Shown in pieces: positions 1 to 45,614 of a stretch of DNA of 64,000 nt (the first letter of the stretch is position 1; each line of letters begins with the position of its first letter). A program made the position numbers and the translations under genes. Below the pieces are notes generated by a model. The model saw only the letters and a program-made list of their open reading frames with translations, made no database searches and had not been told where the DNA came from. Origin of the DNA: Sacculina carcini (taxonomy: Eukaryota; Arthropoda; Thecostraca; Sacculinidae); NCBI GenBank assembly GCA_916048095.2, contig OU696573.1, forward strand, positions 11,439,806-11,503,805, read 5' to 3'.

Positions 1-281
1 TATATACATGCATTTGTATAATGCTTGTCCACTTACTCCACGAAATCTTCCTTCTGCTTATTATCTTGTATGTTGACTCTCTTCGACGGCTCATTTTGAC
101 TCTCCCCTGCCGAGCTACTTAATTCTATTTTCCTTTTCTCTCGCACATTGGTATGCTATGTTTCGCGCCTCTGATTACTTTATGCGCTTTGGCAAATACA
201 CTTATTGTTGTTGTCATAACTATAATAACAGACGACTGTATCTACGTGAACAAACCATATTCAGCCCGTCAGACCAGTGGC

Positions 282-282
<1 letters not shown>

Positions 283-335
<53 letters not shown>

Positions 336-352
336 ATGTGTGTGTGTGTGTA
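283..352. repeat. (TA)n followed by (TG)n microsatellite
   Basis: About 20 TA units run into TG units, inside a COPB1 intron left of the exon ending at 471. Simple slippage repeat. Confidence 0.9.
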
Positions 353-470
353 AGTTTAGTGATGATAATTGGTGTTTAAGGCGATGATGACTGGCGCACC
401 TGTCTGATGTACCATATGTCTACCTCATACGTGTTGTGTGAGAGAGAGAGAGAGGGTTGTGTGTGAGTAC

Positions 471-1216
471 CTCGAGGTCGGGAGTGGAGAGGATACGCAG
501 AATGTCCATAAGCAGATCCTGTAGCACGCGCTCGTGAGCGGGCTGGTCGCGCAGTGCCACCAGACGATCAAGAACAATCAGCTTCACGTTGTTGTCCGAC
601 TCCTTGACGATTATCTGAATATAGGCCGTGGCGGCCGCCTGTAATTACACACAATTCAGGTAATTAGCGTGGATCAGGACGATCAAGCACACCTGTATAT
701 TTGCATGCATTGTATGGACAGTCGTTTGGAGTGTGGTGGAGAGCAGTGGTAGCCTGGCAAGAATGGTGGGAACGACTGCAACAATAAGAAGCGAGAGTCC
801 ACCTGGGTTGGCTCCTGTTGCAGTCGTTCGGTGGTTGAATTAAAAAAAAGAAAAAAAGCGCCCTGGCCACCGAGCTCATGCCACTTTTCAGGCCTCAAAT
901 ACTAGGTTTCTAGTAGCACGCTCCCAAAAGCCCACCCAAAATCGGATCTTTTCTCCGGTGGTATTTTTCAGCTGCTCTTTATTGATGAATTTGTGATTTC
1001 TCACCAGTAATCACCCTGTATTCGTAGCCTTTGCTAAATAAATATGCATAATTTACCGTTTTCTATCCATTAAATCTACCCTACATTCTCAAAATAGAGT
1101 GGAAAAATAGAACGGCACCCTCTAATTGAACGGCACTACGAGGGAAGGTTTGAAAAACAGAACAGCAGGCCGCTCAAGTAGAGCTTCTACGGCAAGAGCG
1201 CGTGCATGAGAGACAA

Positions 1217-1263
<47 letters not shown>

Positions 1264-1889
1264 CTGCATTCACCCTGACAGCGGTCGGAGCCGAGCTGAG
1301 TGTGACCAGTGTACCAGCCGCCTCGTATCTCACAGCGGCGCTCGACGAATTCAACAAGTTATAAATGCAGCGAATGAAACGCGAACGCTCCATCGGGTTG
1401 GCGTGACAAACCTGCACGTACACACACACACACACACAAACACATAATATGATACGCTTGTCTAGATTCATACTGGAAGCTATTAAACTGTACTGTTGAA
1501 CTTATGATGATGTGTGATAATGGATGTACAGGCAAACGTATGGACATGTGTGCGTGTTTGCGTGTTTGTATATATGAGTGTATACTTGTATGTGTGGGCA
1601 CGCGTGACTTTACCGATGCTAAATTTGGCGTGCTTCCTGGCATTATTATTGATATGTGTGTCAAAATAGACTCTACTTTAAATTTCGCATAAATCAGCGC
1701 ATGTGTGTATTTATGCTCACACATGTGTCTGTGTGCGTGTGTGTGTGTGTGTGTGCGTGAATATTTGTACTCATGTATATGCGTGTGTGTGTGAATGTGT
1801 GCGCGTGTGTGTATGTTTCTACATATATCAATGTATATGACAGGAGCTACGCTCCATACAACCGTCTGAGCGTCAAATATATGTTTTCT

Positions 1890-1953
<64 letters not shown>

Positions 1954-3685
1954 GCATACACACCGACCTTGTACACCAGCTCCACAATGACCAGCTGCAG
2001 AATGTCCCCGAACGAGTTGACGTGTTCGACACACGAGCTGAGGTAGTTGAGCGCTCGCTCCTGGTCGGCAGAGATGAGCATCATGAAGGCGTTGCGGCGA
2101 CAAGACATGTCCTGCTCGCCGTCCAAATAATTGCCAATCAGCTCGGGCGCGTCGGGAATGAGAAAGTCAAAATTTCTGCCCGACGCACAGACATACACAC
2201 ACACACATTGTGACAATGATGATGATTATAATGAGCAAAATAATAATATTATTATTCTTAATTTTTGAAAGAAGAAAGTATATTTCACACTCGAAACAAA
2301 ATATGAAGACCATCACAAAAACAGTTGCAAAAAGTGATATTTTCAGGGTGTCAGGAAAAATCCTATCTCAACCACTGAATAAATTTAAAATAATTCTAAA
2401 TCATGCAGCTAGGAACAATTGTGAAGTGAAGAAAAGAAAAATGGCGTTTTAATAATTTGTATAAGAAAAGTGTGTTATTAATAATGGCGGTGACGGCACC
2501 TGAATATAGTGAAGATGGCCATGACGGCGTTGCGACGCACGTAGGAGTGTCGGTGTTCGAGACATGCCACTATGGCCGGCATCAGAGGCTCCAGTAGCTC
2601 GGGCTCGCGCAGCTTGCACAGAAAACGCAGCGTCGAGCCGCGAATGTACTCGTTCGGATGTTGCAGATCCTGCAACGACAAGCCAGCTAAATAGATCAAC
2701 AGTCTAGCAGACGAGGGGCTGATAAATTATATTCATTATGTCCCCTCGCTCCGCTAAAAGATTGGACTTATCCCCCGATACACACTCCATTCCGCCCTCA
2801 TTGAAATCGCTCAGCCCTGGGGCTCCATTCTCCACATGTACAAGCATTTCAGTTGTTCATATAGACAGGACCAACAAGAACTTAGAACAACGCAATCAGA
2901 ACCAACAGAAATGTACGTGGGACCCTCATCCAATCATGCGGGCGCAAACACAGATAAACAGGCGCGTTTCCGATCGGCTCATAAAACACTAATGAAAAGA
3001 GGGGTTTCCAGAAGCCGCATAATCTTCCATTCCCTCCTGTGTATTCCAGTGTGATAATGTCGGCCGGCGCTTGCAATCATTAGTTATTGACCAGTTTCAC
3101 AAGAAAACCGCAGTGGTATCAAGCGAACAACAGGATGTTGAGAAGCCTTTTCAAGAAGCTTCGGCGAGCACGACAACTGACCTTACGATAAGCGTCACAC
3201 ACCAGGATCATCTCCTGCATCAGCTTGCCGTCGGGCAGCGTTTTGGGCACGATCTCCCAGAAGATGAGCAGCAGCTTCTTGATGGTGTGATCTTGAAGCG
3301 GCAGCACGAAGCGAATCACCGTCATCAGAATATGCGGAATTTTCTCGCCCGACAAAATCAAGTGGATGCACTTTTTGAGCGCCTCAGTCTTTTTGCGTGT
3401 GTCGCCCTTTTCTGTGAAAAACCAGCAGCAAGCGAAAACCAACAAAAGTCAATGCCATGACTAATATAAAAACAAGGTAACTTGAAGTCGTCCACGTTGA
3501 GATGAATCTCTTTGGAAAAACAAAGCGAACTCCGCAAGAAAAACCGAAATAAATTTTTATTCTTCCGTGGGCAAATGATGCACGTGCATCGCCTCACCGA
3601 GGTCCATTTTCAACTGTTGTTCGCTCGGCTGGTCCATTTCGGACGGTGCATTGATGAGCGTGTAGCATGGCTGCTCCGAGGCCAT
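471..3685 (-). CDS. COPB1: Coatomer subunit beta (beta-COP), N-terminal part, cut by window edge
   Basis: Beta-COP is a core subunit of the COPI coat, which forms vesicles for Golgi-to-ER and intra-Golgi transport. Six exons read on the minus strand: 3598-3685 (ATG at 3685), 3182-3411, 2500-2669, 1968-2175, 1274-1411 and 471-638. They join to 334 codons with matching phases. The start [14 protein letters not shown] matches the animal beta-COP start MTAAENVCYTLIN. Further conserved blocks are [90 protein letters not shown] and [15 protein letters not shown]. This is the adaptin-like HEAT/ARM N-terminal half; the rest of a ~950-residue protein lies beyond position 1. Introns hold (CA)n and (GT)n tracts. 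Identity is very secure from the collinear match; individual splice sites may be off by a base. Confidence 0.96.
1895..1952. repeat. (CA)n microsatellite in COPB1 intron
   Basis: A nearly pure CA run of about 58 bp, just downstream (minus sense) of the exon ending at 1968. Read on the minus strand it is the (TG)n that starts the intron shortly after the donor. Confidence 0.9.
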
Positions 3686-4731
3686 TTTGCCAGACACACA
3701 AAAAACACAATCTGACGACACAACAGCGATTGCAAATGCGTTCGATTGCAAAGTGTAGGTGAAGCAGCACAATCAGAGCACGAATATCAAACAGCTGATT
3801 ATGCTCTAGTTTTTCACGTACCCAAATGTAAATACAATTTGATCCACATAATTTAAGTTCAGTGCATCAATAATTGCTAAGAACCAAAGTCCTCCATTAG
3901 AATCTGGACACCGCAAAGGTATAAGAACTATGTGCTCCTCAAGCATAAACTCCTTATAAGCAATCATATCAACACCAGATGGTCCCTACACAATGCATTT
4001 CACACAAAATACGACCTCAACGGCATAACCACTGTGAATAGCATTTGCCCATAAATGACAGCTTGAATTAACTGCTGAATGAATAAACAAATGCTGCTGA
4101 TCATTGTAACCTGGTCAAAATTCACCTCGCGGCTCAGCAGACTATCCTACCGGGTACCCGGTTACTGTTATTACAACGTTACTGTAAATATACCGCTAAA
4201 ACAGCTTTAAAACAGGCACATCTCCAAGAACATTGCAGTATCTTCGACAAATAATAAATACCCTCCAACGTGGCCCTCGCTGTTAGAATCGCGCAAATAC
4301 CTAGAAACACCGCGACCAGACAAATATGAGTGTTTTTGCAAAAATGCGCAGTTGATGTATACTACACGTTTATGGCTTAGATACACCACATTAAATATGA
4401 CATCATTTAGCGTATTCGCTATTTGGAATACAGAAAAATTTAATATAATATGATACACAAAAATATAAGATTATACTACGTGATACATACAGATGTCATA
4501 TACTTATATATTTGGATCAGTCAAACAAGATCAAATTTACGTTAAAATCACGAATTACGCGAAAGTGCACTGGTCAAACTGTGAATGTATTAAACAACGA
4601 TGTACAGAAAAAATAACGTGATGAAAACTGCGATATGTTAATGACCACGAATCTACGCACGAATCTCACACAGTAATACACCACACAAACAAACTTCAGA
4701 AAATATAACATCGGTTCAAACATAAAAGCTT
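3686..4731. other. Region upstream of COPB1, up to the retrotransposon
   Basis: About 1 kb of AT-rich sequence 5' of the COPB1 start codon. It should hold the COPB1 promoter and 5' UTR. I see no convincing open frame, RNA gene or repeat family. The last four bases, GCTT (4728-4731), are the target-site duplication of the adjoining LTR element. Confidence 0.5.
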
Positions 4732-5187
4732 TGTGGCGTCGTGAAGCCACATTGAAAACGAGGAAGACACGGCGAGAAAAGTCTATTGCAGGCGAGATCA
4801 CAATACAAGATAATACCAGCGAATGCGAGCGAATCCGAGCGAATGGCCCTTTGACCGGCAGTGTGCCGTGTTATATAAGCTCGGTCATGTGACCTTTCAC
4901 ACGGTCACATGACCATTCCACGGTCACATTCCCACACACACGCCTAACCGCGTTCACCAATACAGAAGGATACACACAGACATACACTTGACATGCATAC
5001 ACGCCAGACACGCATACAAACGAGCGAAACGCACACACAAAGGATACACTTGGATACACACAGACATACACTTGACATGCATACACGCCAGACACGCATA
5101 CAAACGAGCGAAACGCACACACAAAGGATACACTTGGATACACACAGACATACAACCGCCCAACCACGCAACTTGCACGCCTCCACA
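4732..5187 (-). repeat. 3' LTR (element sense) of the gypsy element
   Basis: Same length and, by eye, the same sequence as 9723-10178. A purine-rich tract (GGCGGCGGAG) lies immediately upstream in element sense at about 5190-5200, the usual place for plus-strand priming. Confidence 0.95.
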
Positions 5188-5384
5188 GTACTCCGCCGCC
5201 TGAGAACGGAGTTCATAACACGTCAAGGTCGGTCATACATATCACAAATCATACATACACATGTGCGCACACTCATACGTAGTCATACGTAGACACAATA
5301 TACTCACACATTCGAACATCCAAATGTGCAAATGACAGTTACCACGACGGGTAGAAGTGATACATGTCAAAATAGGCACACACA

Positions 5385-5459
<75 letters not shown>
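5385..5459. repeat. (TA)n microsatellite inside the gypsy element
   Basis: About 36 TA units lie between the end of pol and the 3' LTR. The tract can form cruciform or hairpin DNA. Confidence 0.9.
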
Positions 5460-5460
<1 letters not shown>

Positions 5461-5532
5461 CAGCAAAATGACCCGTTTCATGGACAAGTCCTGAATAAAA
5501 AAAACACACGATAAATCAGTAGTACAAAATCA

Positions 5533-8500
5533 TCAAAAATAGTGAAAATCCGGTGTTGTCTTGAATCTAACCGTACGACCGCATCTGGTAGTGATTGTCT
5601 TTGGTAGCGATGCACGAGGAGCAGGTACAGGAACAGGCCGTGTCGTAGTGGTGCTGGCGGGCGTAACACGTGCACGTGGAACCGGACGAGGCTGCGACGA
5701 AGGGGCCTTGACCGGTGACGCAGCAGTGACGATGGCTGGCTTCAGACGATCTATCGAGACGGACTCTGACCCGCCAGTTGGCAGAGCGATGGTGAAAACC
5801 TTCGGCGTTCTGGATACGACGCGAAAAGGGCCCCGATAAGGTGCCTCGAGTGAACGGCGGACACGATCAACACGCAACCACACATGCTCACATGTCATCA
5901 GCTGCGCTGGCACGTAGGATGTCGGAGTGCTGTGTGACGTGCCGGCTGACAAGCTGTGAAAGTCGATCTCCTGCATTCTCTTGTTGAGTTCGCCCACGAA
6001 GTCGTGCTGTGCTTTAATGGACACGTTTTCACCTGTTGGCACCCGAGGACACAGCAGATATCCGCCCGTAACAGCCGTGAATGGCGAAAAACCGGACTCC
6101 GCGGGCAGCAATCTGATCCCCAACATGACGACCGGAAGAGCCGAAAGCCAGCATTCTTTACGGGCTATGATAGCTGTTTTAATTACGCGATGAAGACGCT
6201 CTACCATGCCGTTAGATTGGGGGTGATAGGCGGTCGTCCGAACACGATGAAAACCTACCAGTTTGGATAATTCCTCGAACAGTTCAGATTCAAACTGGGT
6301 TCCGCGATCCGTTACCACATGGAGTGGGACACCGAAACGCGAAATCCAGCCAGTGAAGAAGGCGTTGGCAACAGATGCTGCAGTGATGTCAGTGAGTGGC
6401 ATCGCCTCGGGCCAGCGGCTTGCACGATCGACGCATGTCAGTATGTATCTGAACGGCGTGGAAAATGAGTGACCAGCTGTAACCGCCGGCGGCAGAGGCC
6501 CGACGAGATCTAAGTGAACCACCTCGAATCGTGCGCTAGGAAGATCAAACTGCGAAAGTGGCGACTTTGTGTGGCGCGTGATCTTTGATTGTTGGCAGGC
6601 AGTACAACTACGTACCCAATCTTTAATATCTTTGTCCATGTGAGGCCATACATACCTGGATTTTATCACGCGTGTGCTGGCGCGAACCCCAGGATGTGCA
6701 ATATTGTGCAGCTGCTGGAACACGTGAAACCGGCATCTCTGCGGTAGAAACGGCCTAGGATGAGGCGTTGTTGTATCACACAGTAGCACGGTATCATCGG
6801 ACAAGTTGAACTTCTTCAGGCTGTCGGCGTGAATCATAACATCGCGATCATCCAGCTGAGCACGCGCAATGGCGGGCAGATCAAATGCTTCCAATTGGAT
6901 GACGTTCACATCTCTCGAAAGGCAATCTGCGACCACGTTCTCGGCGCCGCGAACATGCTGAACATCGGACACATATTCGGTAATATATGACCAATGCCGC
7001 TGCTGTCTGTCTGACTTAGCCAAGCGAGGACTGCGAAAAGCCGAGACGAGCGGTTTGTGATCGGTTAGCAGCGTTACCGCTCGCCCCTCCAGGAAATGAC
7101 GGAAATGCCCCACGGCGTAATAAGCGGCCAGCAACTCGCGGTCGTAGACAGAGTACTTCCGCTGCGCGGCAGAAAGCTTCTTTGAAAAAAACGAGATGGG
7201 CCTAGGCACCCCGTCCACCATCTGGTGAAGTGCAGCGCCAGCAGCCGTCGATGAGCAGTCGGTGACTAGCTGAAGCTGATCACAGTTAGCTTTGGGATGA
7301 GGTAGCGTGCATGCGTCACTCAGGGCTCGCTTGACGCCTTCAAACGCAGCTATCTCGTCTGCAGTGAGCGAAAGGCTTTTTGAATTTGGCTCTATTCTAC
7401 TGCGTTCCGACAAAGGGTGAACAAGGGTCGCGAAACCAGGGATCATACGGCGGTAAAAACCTACCATGCCCAGAAATCTACGCAGTGAAGCAGAATCAGA
7501 AGGTGAAGGAAAATCATTAATGACACTCACTTTGGAATTCGGCGGGCAAACACCGTCGGCAGTGATCTTGTGACCAAGGAAATCAATCTCTGACCTGTAA
7601 AAACAACACTTGTCCAGAGATAATCGGAGACCATGCTTTTCAAAAACGTCAAATACTGCTGCCAGGTCGCGCGTGTGCTGCTGCTCGTCAACCGAGAACA
7701 CGAGAACATCGTCTAGATAAACGAATGTGCACGACAGGTGGGCAAGTATCGTACTCATCATGCGCTGAAAGGTGGCTCCGGCGTTTTTGAGACCCAACGG
7801 CATAAACAAATATTCAAATAAACCGAAAGGAGTCACTACAGCGGTTTTCGGTATGTCGGCTTCACTCATCGGAACCTGATGATAGGCCTGTAGTAGGTCC
7901 AATTTGGAAAATACTGTCATGCCGTCTAAATGTGCTGACAGATCCTGGATATGTGGGATCGGAAATCTGTCATGCACAGTCTTGACATTGAGCGCCCGAT
8001 AATCTCCCGTGATGCGCCACTCGCCGGGTGCTTTCTTAGCAACCATATGAAGCGGAGAAGCCCACGGCGAGTTGGAGCGACGGACGACACCGGACGCTAA
8101 GAGATCTTCGAAAGCAGATCGAGCGGCATTATCTTTATCGGGCGTCAGTCGGCGAGGCCGAGCAAAGACCGGTGCGGCACTGCCCGTGTCAATGCTGTGC
8201 TGGACAGGCATAGAAATCATATTGTTTGACCGTGGTGCAAGTAGCGATGGATGATCAGACATCAACGTGCGCACAGTATGAGGAAAATTACTCAAGTCGT
8301 TGACGACAAGGCCAACTGGTTGTGCACCACTTACCTTAGCCGGCGCTCGCAGCGAGGTTGTGGTGTCACGAATGCAGTTGTGATGACAATCGACTATGAG
8401 TTTAAAGTGGCGCAAAAAATCGTGGCCCAGCAATGGAGACACTGCGTCGGATACTACAAATGTCCATGTGAACTTCCGACGCAGCTTCTGCAGCACAATG

Positions 8501-9006
8501 TCGACACGAACCTCACCGTGTACTGTCATGGGCTGGCCATTGGCTGCGGATAACCGCACTGATGTTGGCAGGAGCGACAGTGTGCTTACCTCGGTCCGCG
8601 GAAGGACGGAGACACCTGCTCCGGTGTCAACAATGAAGGACAACCATTTGGTGCCGACACGAGCTGCTACTGTGAGGAGCGGCAGGCCCCCTGATGCAGC
8701 TACCATGGCCTGCCGATCTAGTTTTCCGGGGTCGACGGACGGGAACGATCGGCAGGCACCGGCGAGGAGCCCCTGGATGATGGTTGCATCGCTAGATTTG
8801 CTGGTTTCCGTGGCCACTGACACCATGGCTTGCACGTGCGTGCAGCGGCGCCAAAAAATATATGACCACGACACACTTTCGGGCGTTGGTCGGAATGAAA
8901 AGGCTGCAGTCCTATGCCGTATCTGGCGTTTGATACTCTCTCCTGCTGTCGTCCGCGGCGATGAGTGGTCGCTGCTTGGGTAAACATACCGGGCGCGGCC
9001 AAGCAC
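5533..9006 (-). CDS. pol: Pol polyprotein (protease, RT, RNase H, integrase) of the gypsy element
   Basis: One open frame of 1157 codons, with the part after the gag overlap (from about 8720) being the functional Pol of about 1065 residues. Visible motifs in order are: aspartic protease IVDTGAG (near 8628) and LLGHDF; reverse transcriptase with YLDD (near 7710); RNase H with VTDCSS and YDRELLA; integrase zinc finger H-x-H/C-x2-C (HPGVRAST to CTACQQSK, about 6710-6590); and integrase core with HLDLVGP, VVTDRGTQF and HPQSNGMVER giving the D,D,E set. The C-terminus is proline-rich and ends in TAA/TGA at 5533. No internal stop was seen. It is likely made by -1 frameshift from gag. Confidence 0.95.
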   Translation of the reverse strand: MLGRARYVYPSSDHSSPRTTAGESIKRQIRHRTAAFSFRPTPESVSWSYIFWRRCTHVQAMVSVATETSKSSDATIIQGLLAGACRSFPSVDPGKLDRQAMVAASGGLPLLTVAARVGTKWLSFIVDTGAGVSVLPRTEVSTLSLLPTSVRLSAANGQPMTVHGEVRVDIVLQKLRRKFTWTFVVSDAVSPLLGHDFLRHFKLIVDCHHNCIRDTTTSLRAPAKVSGAQPVGLVVNDLSNFPHTVRTLMSDHPSLLAPRSNNMISMPVQHSIDTGSAAPVFARPRRLTPDKDNAARSAFEDLLASGVVRRSNSPWASPLHMVAKKAPGEWRITGDYRALNVKTVHDRFPIPHIQDLSAHLDGMTVFSKLDLLQAYHQVPMSEADIPKTAVVTPFGLFEYLFMPLGLKNAGATFQRMMSTILAHLSCTFVYLDDVLVFSVDEQQHTRDLAAVFDVFEKHGLRLSLDKCCFYRSEIDFLGHKITADGVCPPNSKVSVINDFPSPSDSASLRRFLGMVGFYRRMIPGFATLVHPLSERSRIEPNSKSLSLTADEIAAFEGVKRALSDACTLPHPKANCDQLQLVTDCSSTAAGAALHQMVDGVPRPISFFSKKLSAAQRKYSVYDRELLAAYYAVGHFRHFLEGRAVTLLTDHKPLVSAFRSPRLAKSDRQQRHWSYITEYVSDVQHVRGAENVVADCLSRDVNVIQLEAFDLPAIARAQLDDRDVMIHADSLKKFNLSDDTVLLCDTTTPHPRPFLPQRCRFHVFQQLHNIAHPGVRASTRVIKSRYVWPHMDKDIKDWVRSCTACQQSKITRHTKSPLSQFDLPSARFEVVHLDLVGPLPPAVTAGHSFSTPFRYILTCVDRASRWPEAMPLTDITAASVANAFFTGWISRFGVPLHVVTDRGTQFESELFEELSKLVGFHRVRTTAYHPQSNGMVERLHRVIKTAIIARKECWLSALPVVMLGIRLLPAESGFSPFTAVTGGYLLCPRVPTGENVSIKAQHDFVGELNKRMQEIDFHSLSAGTSHSTPTSYVPAQLMTCEHVWLRVDRVRRSLEAPYRGPFRVVSRTPKVFTIALPTGGSESVSIDRLKPAIVTAASPVKAPSSQPRPVPRARVTPASTTTTRPVPVPAPRASLPKTITTRCGRTVRFKTTPDFHYF

Positions 9007-9560
9007 TGCGACGGCACCAGCGGCATCAACTCGTCTGCCAGCTTGCCGAGCTGTTCCAGCGGCGTCTGCTGTTGTGCAGCCAAGACCGGGCCGAGAGCTG
9101 GTGGTAACGCCTGAGTAAACGTGTGACGAACTAAATCTTCCGTCACTTTTACTTTGCGTGCACGCGCCATCAGCTCACTAAGATAAACAGATGGTCGACC
9201 AGTCATGACAGTGCTAGAAATGAGCTCCTCAAATAGCTCCGTTTTGGATTTCTCGAGAGTCTGAAGAACCTCGGATTTGAGCTGTGAGTATGACTCTTGC
9301 TCCATTGTAGCAGGACTGACTTTGCACACCACGTTCGGGGGTAGAGCTGCGATGACGTGGTAGAATTTTGTGGACTCTACCGACACTCGCTGGAGGCGAA
9401 ATTGTGCCTCCATGATTGCGAACCAGCCTTCCATGCAATTCTCCATGAAAGGCGGTGGCTTAATAGTCACGCCATGCACAGGAGAAGCGGAAACGTCGAC
9501 CACTGGTGTACTTTCGGCCCCGTTTTTAGTTGGAAATGGGGCGGCGTTATCGCTCGCCAT
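8718..9560 (-). CDS. gag: Gag-like protein of the gypsy element
   Basis: The likely start is ATG 9560 (MASDNAAPF); the frame is open further upstream to 9668. This gives about 280 residues, ending in TAG at 8718. Capsid-like features are a P-P-F motif followed by W-x3-M-E-x-Q-F (near residues 36-53), typical of gypsy Gag proteins. Near the C-terminus a spacing CRGHIFFGAAARTCKPWC resembles the non-canonical C-x2-H-x9-C-x3-C zinc motif of some animal gypsy Gags. Pol overlaps in the -1 frame. A run GGAAAAC sits directly before the gag stop (about 8721-8727) and could be the frameshift site. The frameshift is inferred; the overlap is seen. Confidence 0.85.
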   Translation of the reverse strand: MASDNAAPFPTKNGAESTPVVDVSASPVHGVTIKPPPFMENCMEGWFAIMEAQFRLQRVSVESTKFYHVIAALPPNVVCKVSPATMEQESYSQLKSEVLQTLEKSKTELFEELISSTVMTGRPSVYLSELMARARKVKVTEDLVRHTFTQALPPALGPVLAAQQQTPLEQLGKLADELMPLVPSQCLAAPGMFTQAATTHRRGRQQERVSNARYGIGLQPFHSDQRPKVCRGHIFFGAAARTCKPWCQWPRKPANLAMQPSSRGSSPVPADRSRPSTPEN

Positions 9561-9700
9561 AATGAAAGTTAAATTTGTGAACAAATTGAACAGAAAAGAA
9601 TGAAATGGTAAATTAAATGAAGAAAGAAATTTAAAGGAAAAAGATGGAATGAAGAAATCAAAACTCACGGAAGATGTGAACCTCGTAGGCGGCGAAGAAT

Positions 9701-9719
9701 GATCACGTCGGGGTCACCA
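9701..9719 (-). other. Primer-binding site, tRNA-Trp type
   Basis: Three bases inside the 5' LTR the minus strand reads TGGTGACCCCGACGTGATC. This is complementary to the 3' end of animal tRNA-Trp (...CACGTCGGGGTCACCA) over at least 18 bases, from memory of that tRNA. Other gypsy elements often use other tRNAs, so the primer is a useful family marker. Confidence 0.85.
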
Positions 9720-9722
9720 GTA

Positions 9723-10178
9723 TGTGGCGTCGTGAAGCCACATTGAAAACGAGGAAGACACGGCGAGAAAAGTCTATTGCAGGCGAGATCACAATACAAG
9801 ATAATACCAGCGAATGCGAGCGAATCCGAGCGAATGGCCCTTTGACCGGCAGTGTGCCGTGTTATATAAGCTCGGTCATGTGACCTTTCACACGGTCACA
9901 TGACCATTCCACGGTCACATTCCCACACACACGCCTAACCGCGTTCACCAATACAGAAGGATACACACAGACATACACTTGACATGCATACACGCCAGAC
10001 ACGCATACAAACGAGCGAAACGCACACACAAAGGATACACTTGGATACACACAGACATACACTTGACATGCATACACGCCAGACACGCATACAAACGAGC
10101 GAAACGCACACACAAAGGATACACTTGGATACACACAGACATACAACCGCCCAACCACGCAACTTGCACGCCTCCACA
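9723..10178 (-). repeat. 5' LTR (element sense) of the gypsy element
   Basis: This 456-bp direct repeat matches 4732-5187. It contains a TATATAA box, readable on either strand, near 9863, repeats of GGTCACATGACC type, and an internal ~84-bp tandem duplication (about 9960-10128). The duplication makes CVCVYP-like spurious frames. The insertion duplication GCTT follows at 10179. Confidence 0.95.
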
Positions 10179-44228
<34,050 letters not shown>

Positions 44229-45614
44229 CTAACGCGAACAAAATGCACAAACAACACCGGCAAACGCGAAACTACAGCAAAAACTGAATAAAGCTCAACA
44301 GCATCGCACAAACTATAGCAAAACTGATTAACAATACGCTCCGTTCTCACCAGAACGCTAACATGCGCAAACTTACAACTTGGAATTCATATTAATCAGA
44401 ATCTAGAGCGCGGTTTAGTATATATTAGCTTAGTTGATGTTCCGAATTCAATTCCTAAACAAACGAAGCACACTGTTGTAGATAAACAGGAGAGACAGGT
44501 TGAAGCGTGAGGCTTCACCTAGTTAATACACAATACAATTATCATCAAAATGAAAAAGTGGAACAAATACCTACAAACTATAAATGGTAATTTTATCATC
44601 TCGTACATTTCAATTCAAATCACCAACTTATATTGGATTGAGGAACATACACATTGCTCTCGTTTAGAAGCCAAAAGAAAATACCTCAATTGGGCATACT
44701 CCAGCTTGAAAACACCCAAAAGCGTACTTATCTTACTCCATGTTATAAAACTGAAGAACAAAACGCTATTTCAATTCGGAACACTAGCCGGTCTCCGCAT
44801 GTCTGGTGAAAAAAGTATATGAAGAAAAAAATGCGGGCATTAAACTACTATGATAAATTAAGCACTTGAAACATTGAAACAAAATTACCCAGAACGGTGA
44901 GCCTGGACCACAATAAGACTCCAACATACTGAGAAACCTCACACACGTGAAGGAACCACAAACTGAGCTTATGAAAATCGCTCCGCTTCTATTGAGTGAC
45001 AAAAGTGCTACGACTGACGCACATCTAGTAGTTTAACAATGTTTGCATATTGTTACTTAATTATTCAGAAAAAAGTACATTAATACAAACATTAAATTAT
45101 TTGTAGTATCAATTATCATTTGAATCCGGTAAATATTTATAAAAAATCAAAAAACGAAATTAGACCCTATAACGATCACTTGACTCCAGGGTCGACAAGA
45201 ACAACAACATATATTTAATATTAGGCACATATTCATACACAGATGCAAAAAAACACAACTGACAGGAACATCACAGCGAGCAGAGAGTAGGCACAAATAG
45301 GAAAACGAAAACACGTTTGCAAAATGTCGTTAGTTTCACAATTTAATTACTAGTAGGAATCGATTTCTTCACAATTTAACTACTATTAGGAATTGATTTT
45401 TCGCTGTTTATGTTTTGTTTCGGTGAAACCACACAGAAAGGGCCTTCTGTCGGTTCTTCGCCCATGAAAGAAAAGAAAACAGTAAAATGAAGTTCACTTA
45501 TATTCGTCAGGGTACTCCAGCGGCAATTTATATCCTCCATCGAATATAACTGACTCATCTCAGTTGACTATATATCGTATCCTCACAAGAAAACTGTTTC
45601 ATATTATCAAAAAA
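44229..45614. other. AT-rich stretch right of the first identified ABCC1 exon
   Basis: It should be ABCC1 intron 1 or promoter. I searched the minus strand for an exon with a start codon ending in phase 0 before a GT and found none I trust. It contains short AT-rich open frames without family features. Confidence 0.4.

Larger units (their letters stand above)
4732..10178 (-). mobile_element. Complete Ty3/gypsy LTR retrotransposon
   Basis: A full-length 5.4-kb element read on the minus strand: 5' LTR 9723-10178, primer-binding site 9701-9719, gag, pol, 3' LTR 4732-5187. The LTRs begin TGTGG and end CCACA, are 456 bp each, and look identical throughout by eye. The insertion is flanked by the 4-bp repeat GCTT (4728-4731 and 10179-10182). 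Pol order is protease, reverse transcriptase, RNase H, integrase, the Ty3/gypsy order; no env frame is present. Intact frames and matching LTRs point to a recent, possibly still mobile insertion. Its GC content and codon use differ little from host exons. Confidence 0.95.

Noticed and set aside
1359..2216. 285-codon minus frame containing beta-COP peptides
   Set aside because: Read-through of two introns of CA repeat; only 1968-2175 is exon.
5188..5532. Possible env gene between pol and the 3' LTR
   Set aside because: Only about 340 bp, mostly (TA)n and CA-rich sequence; no frame.
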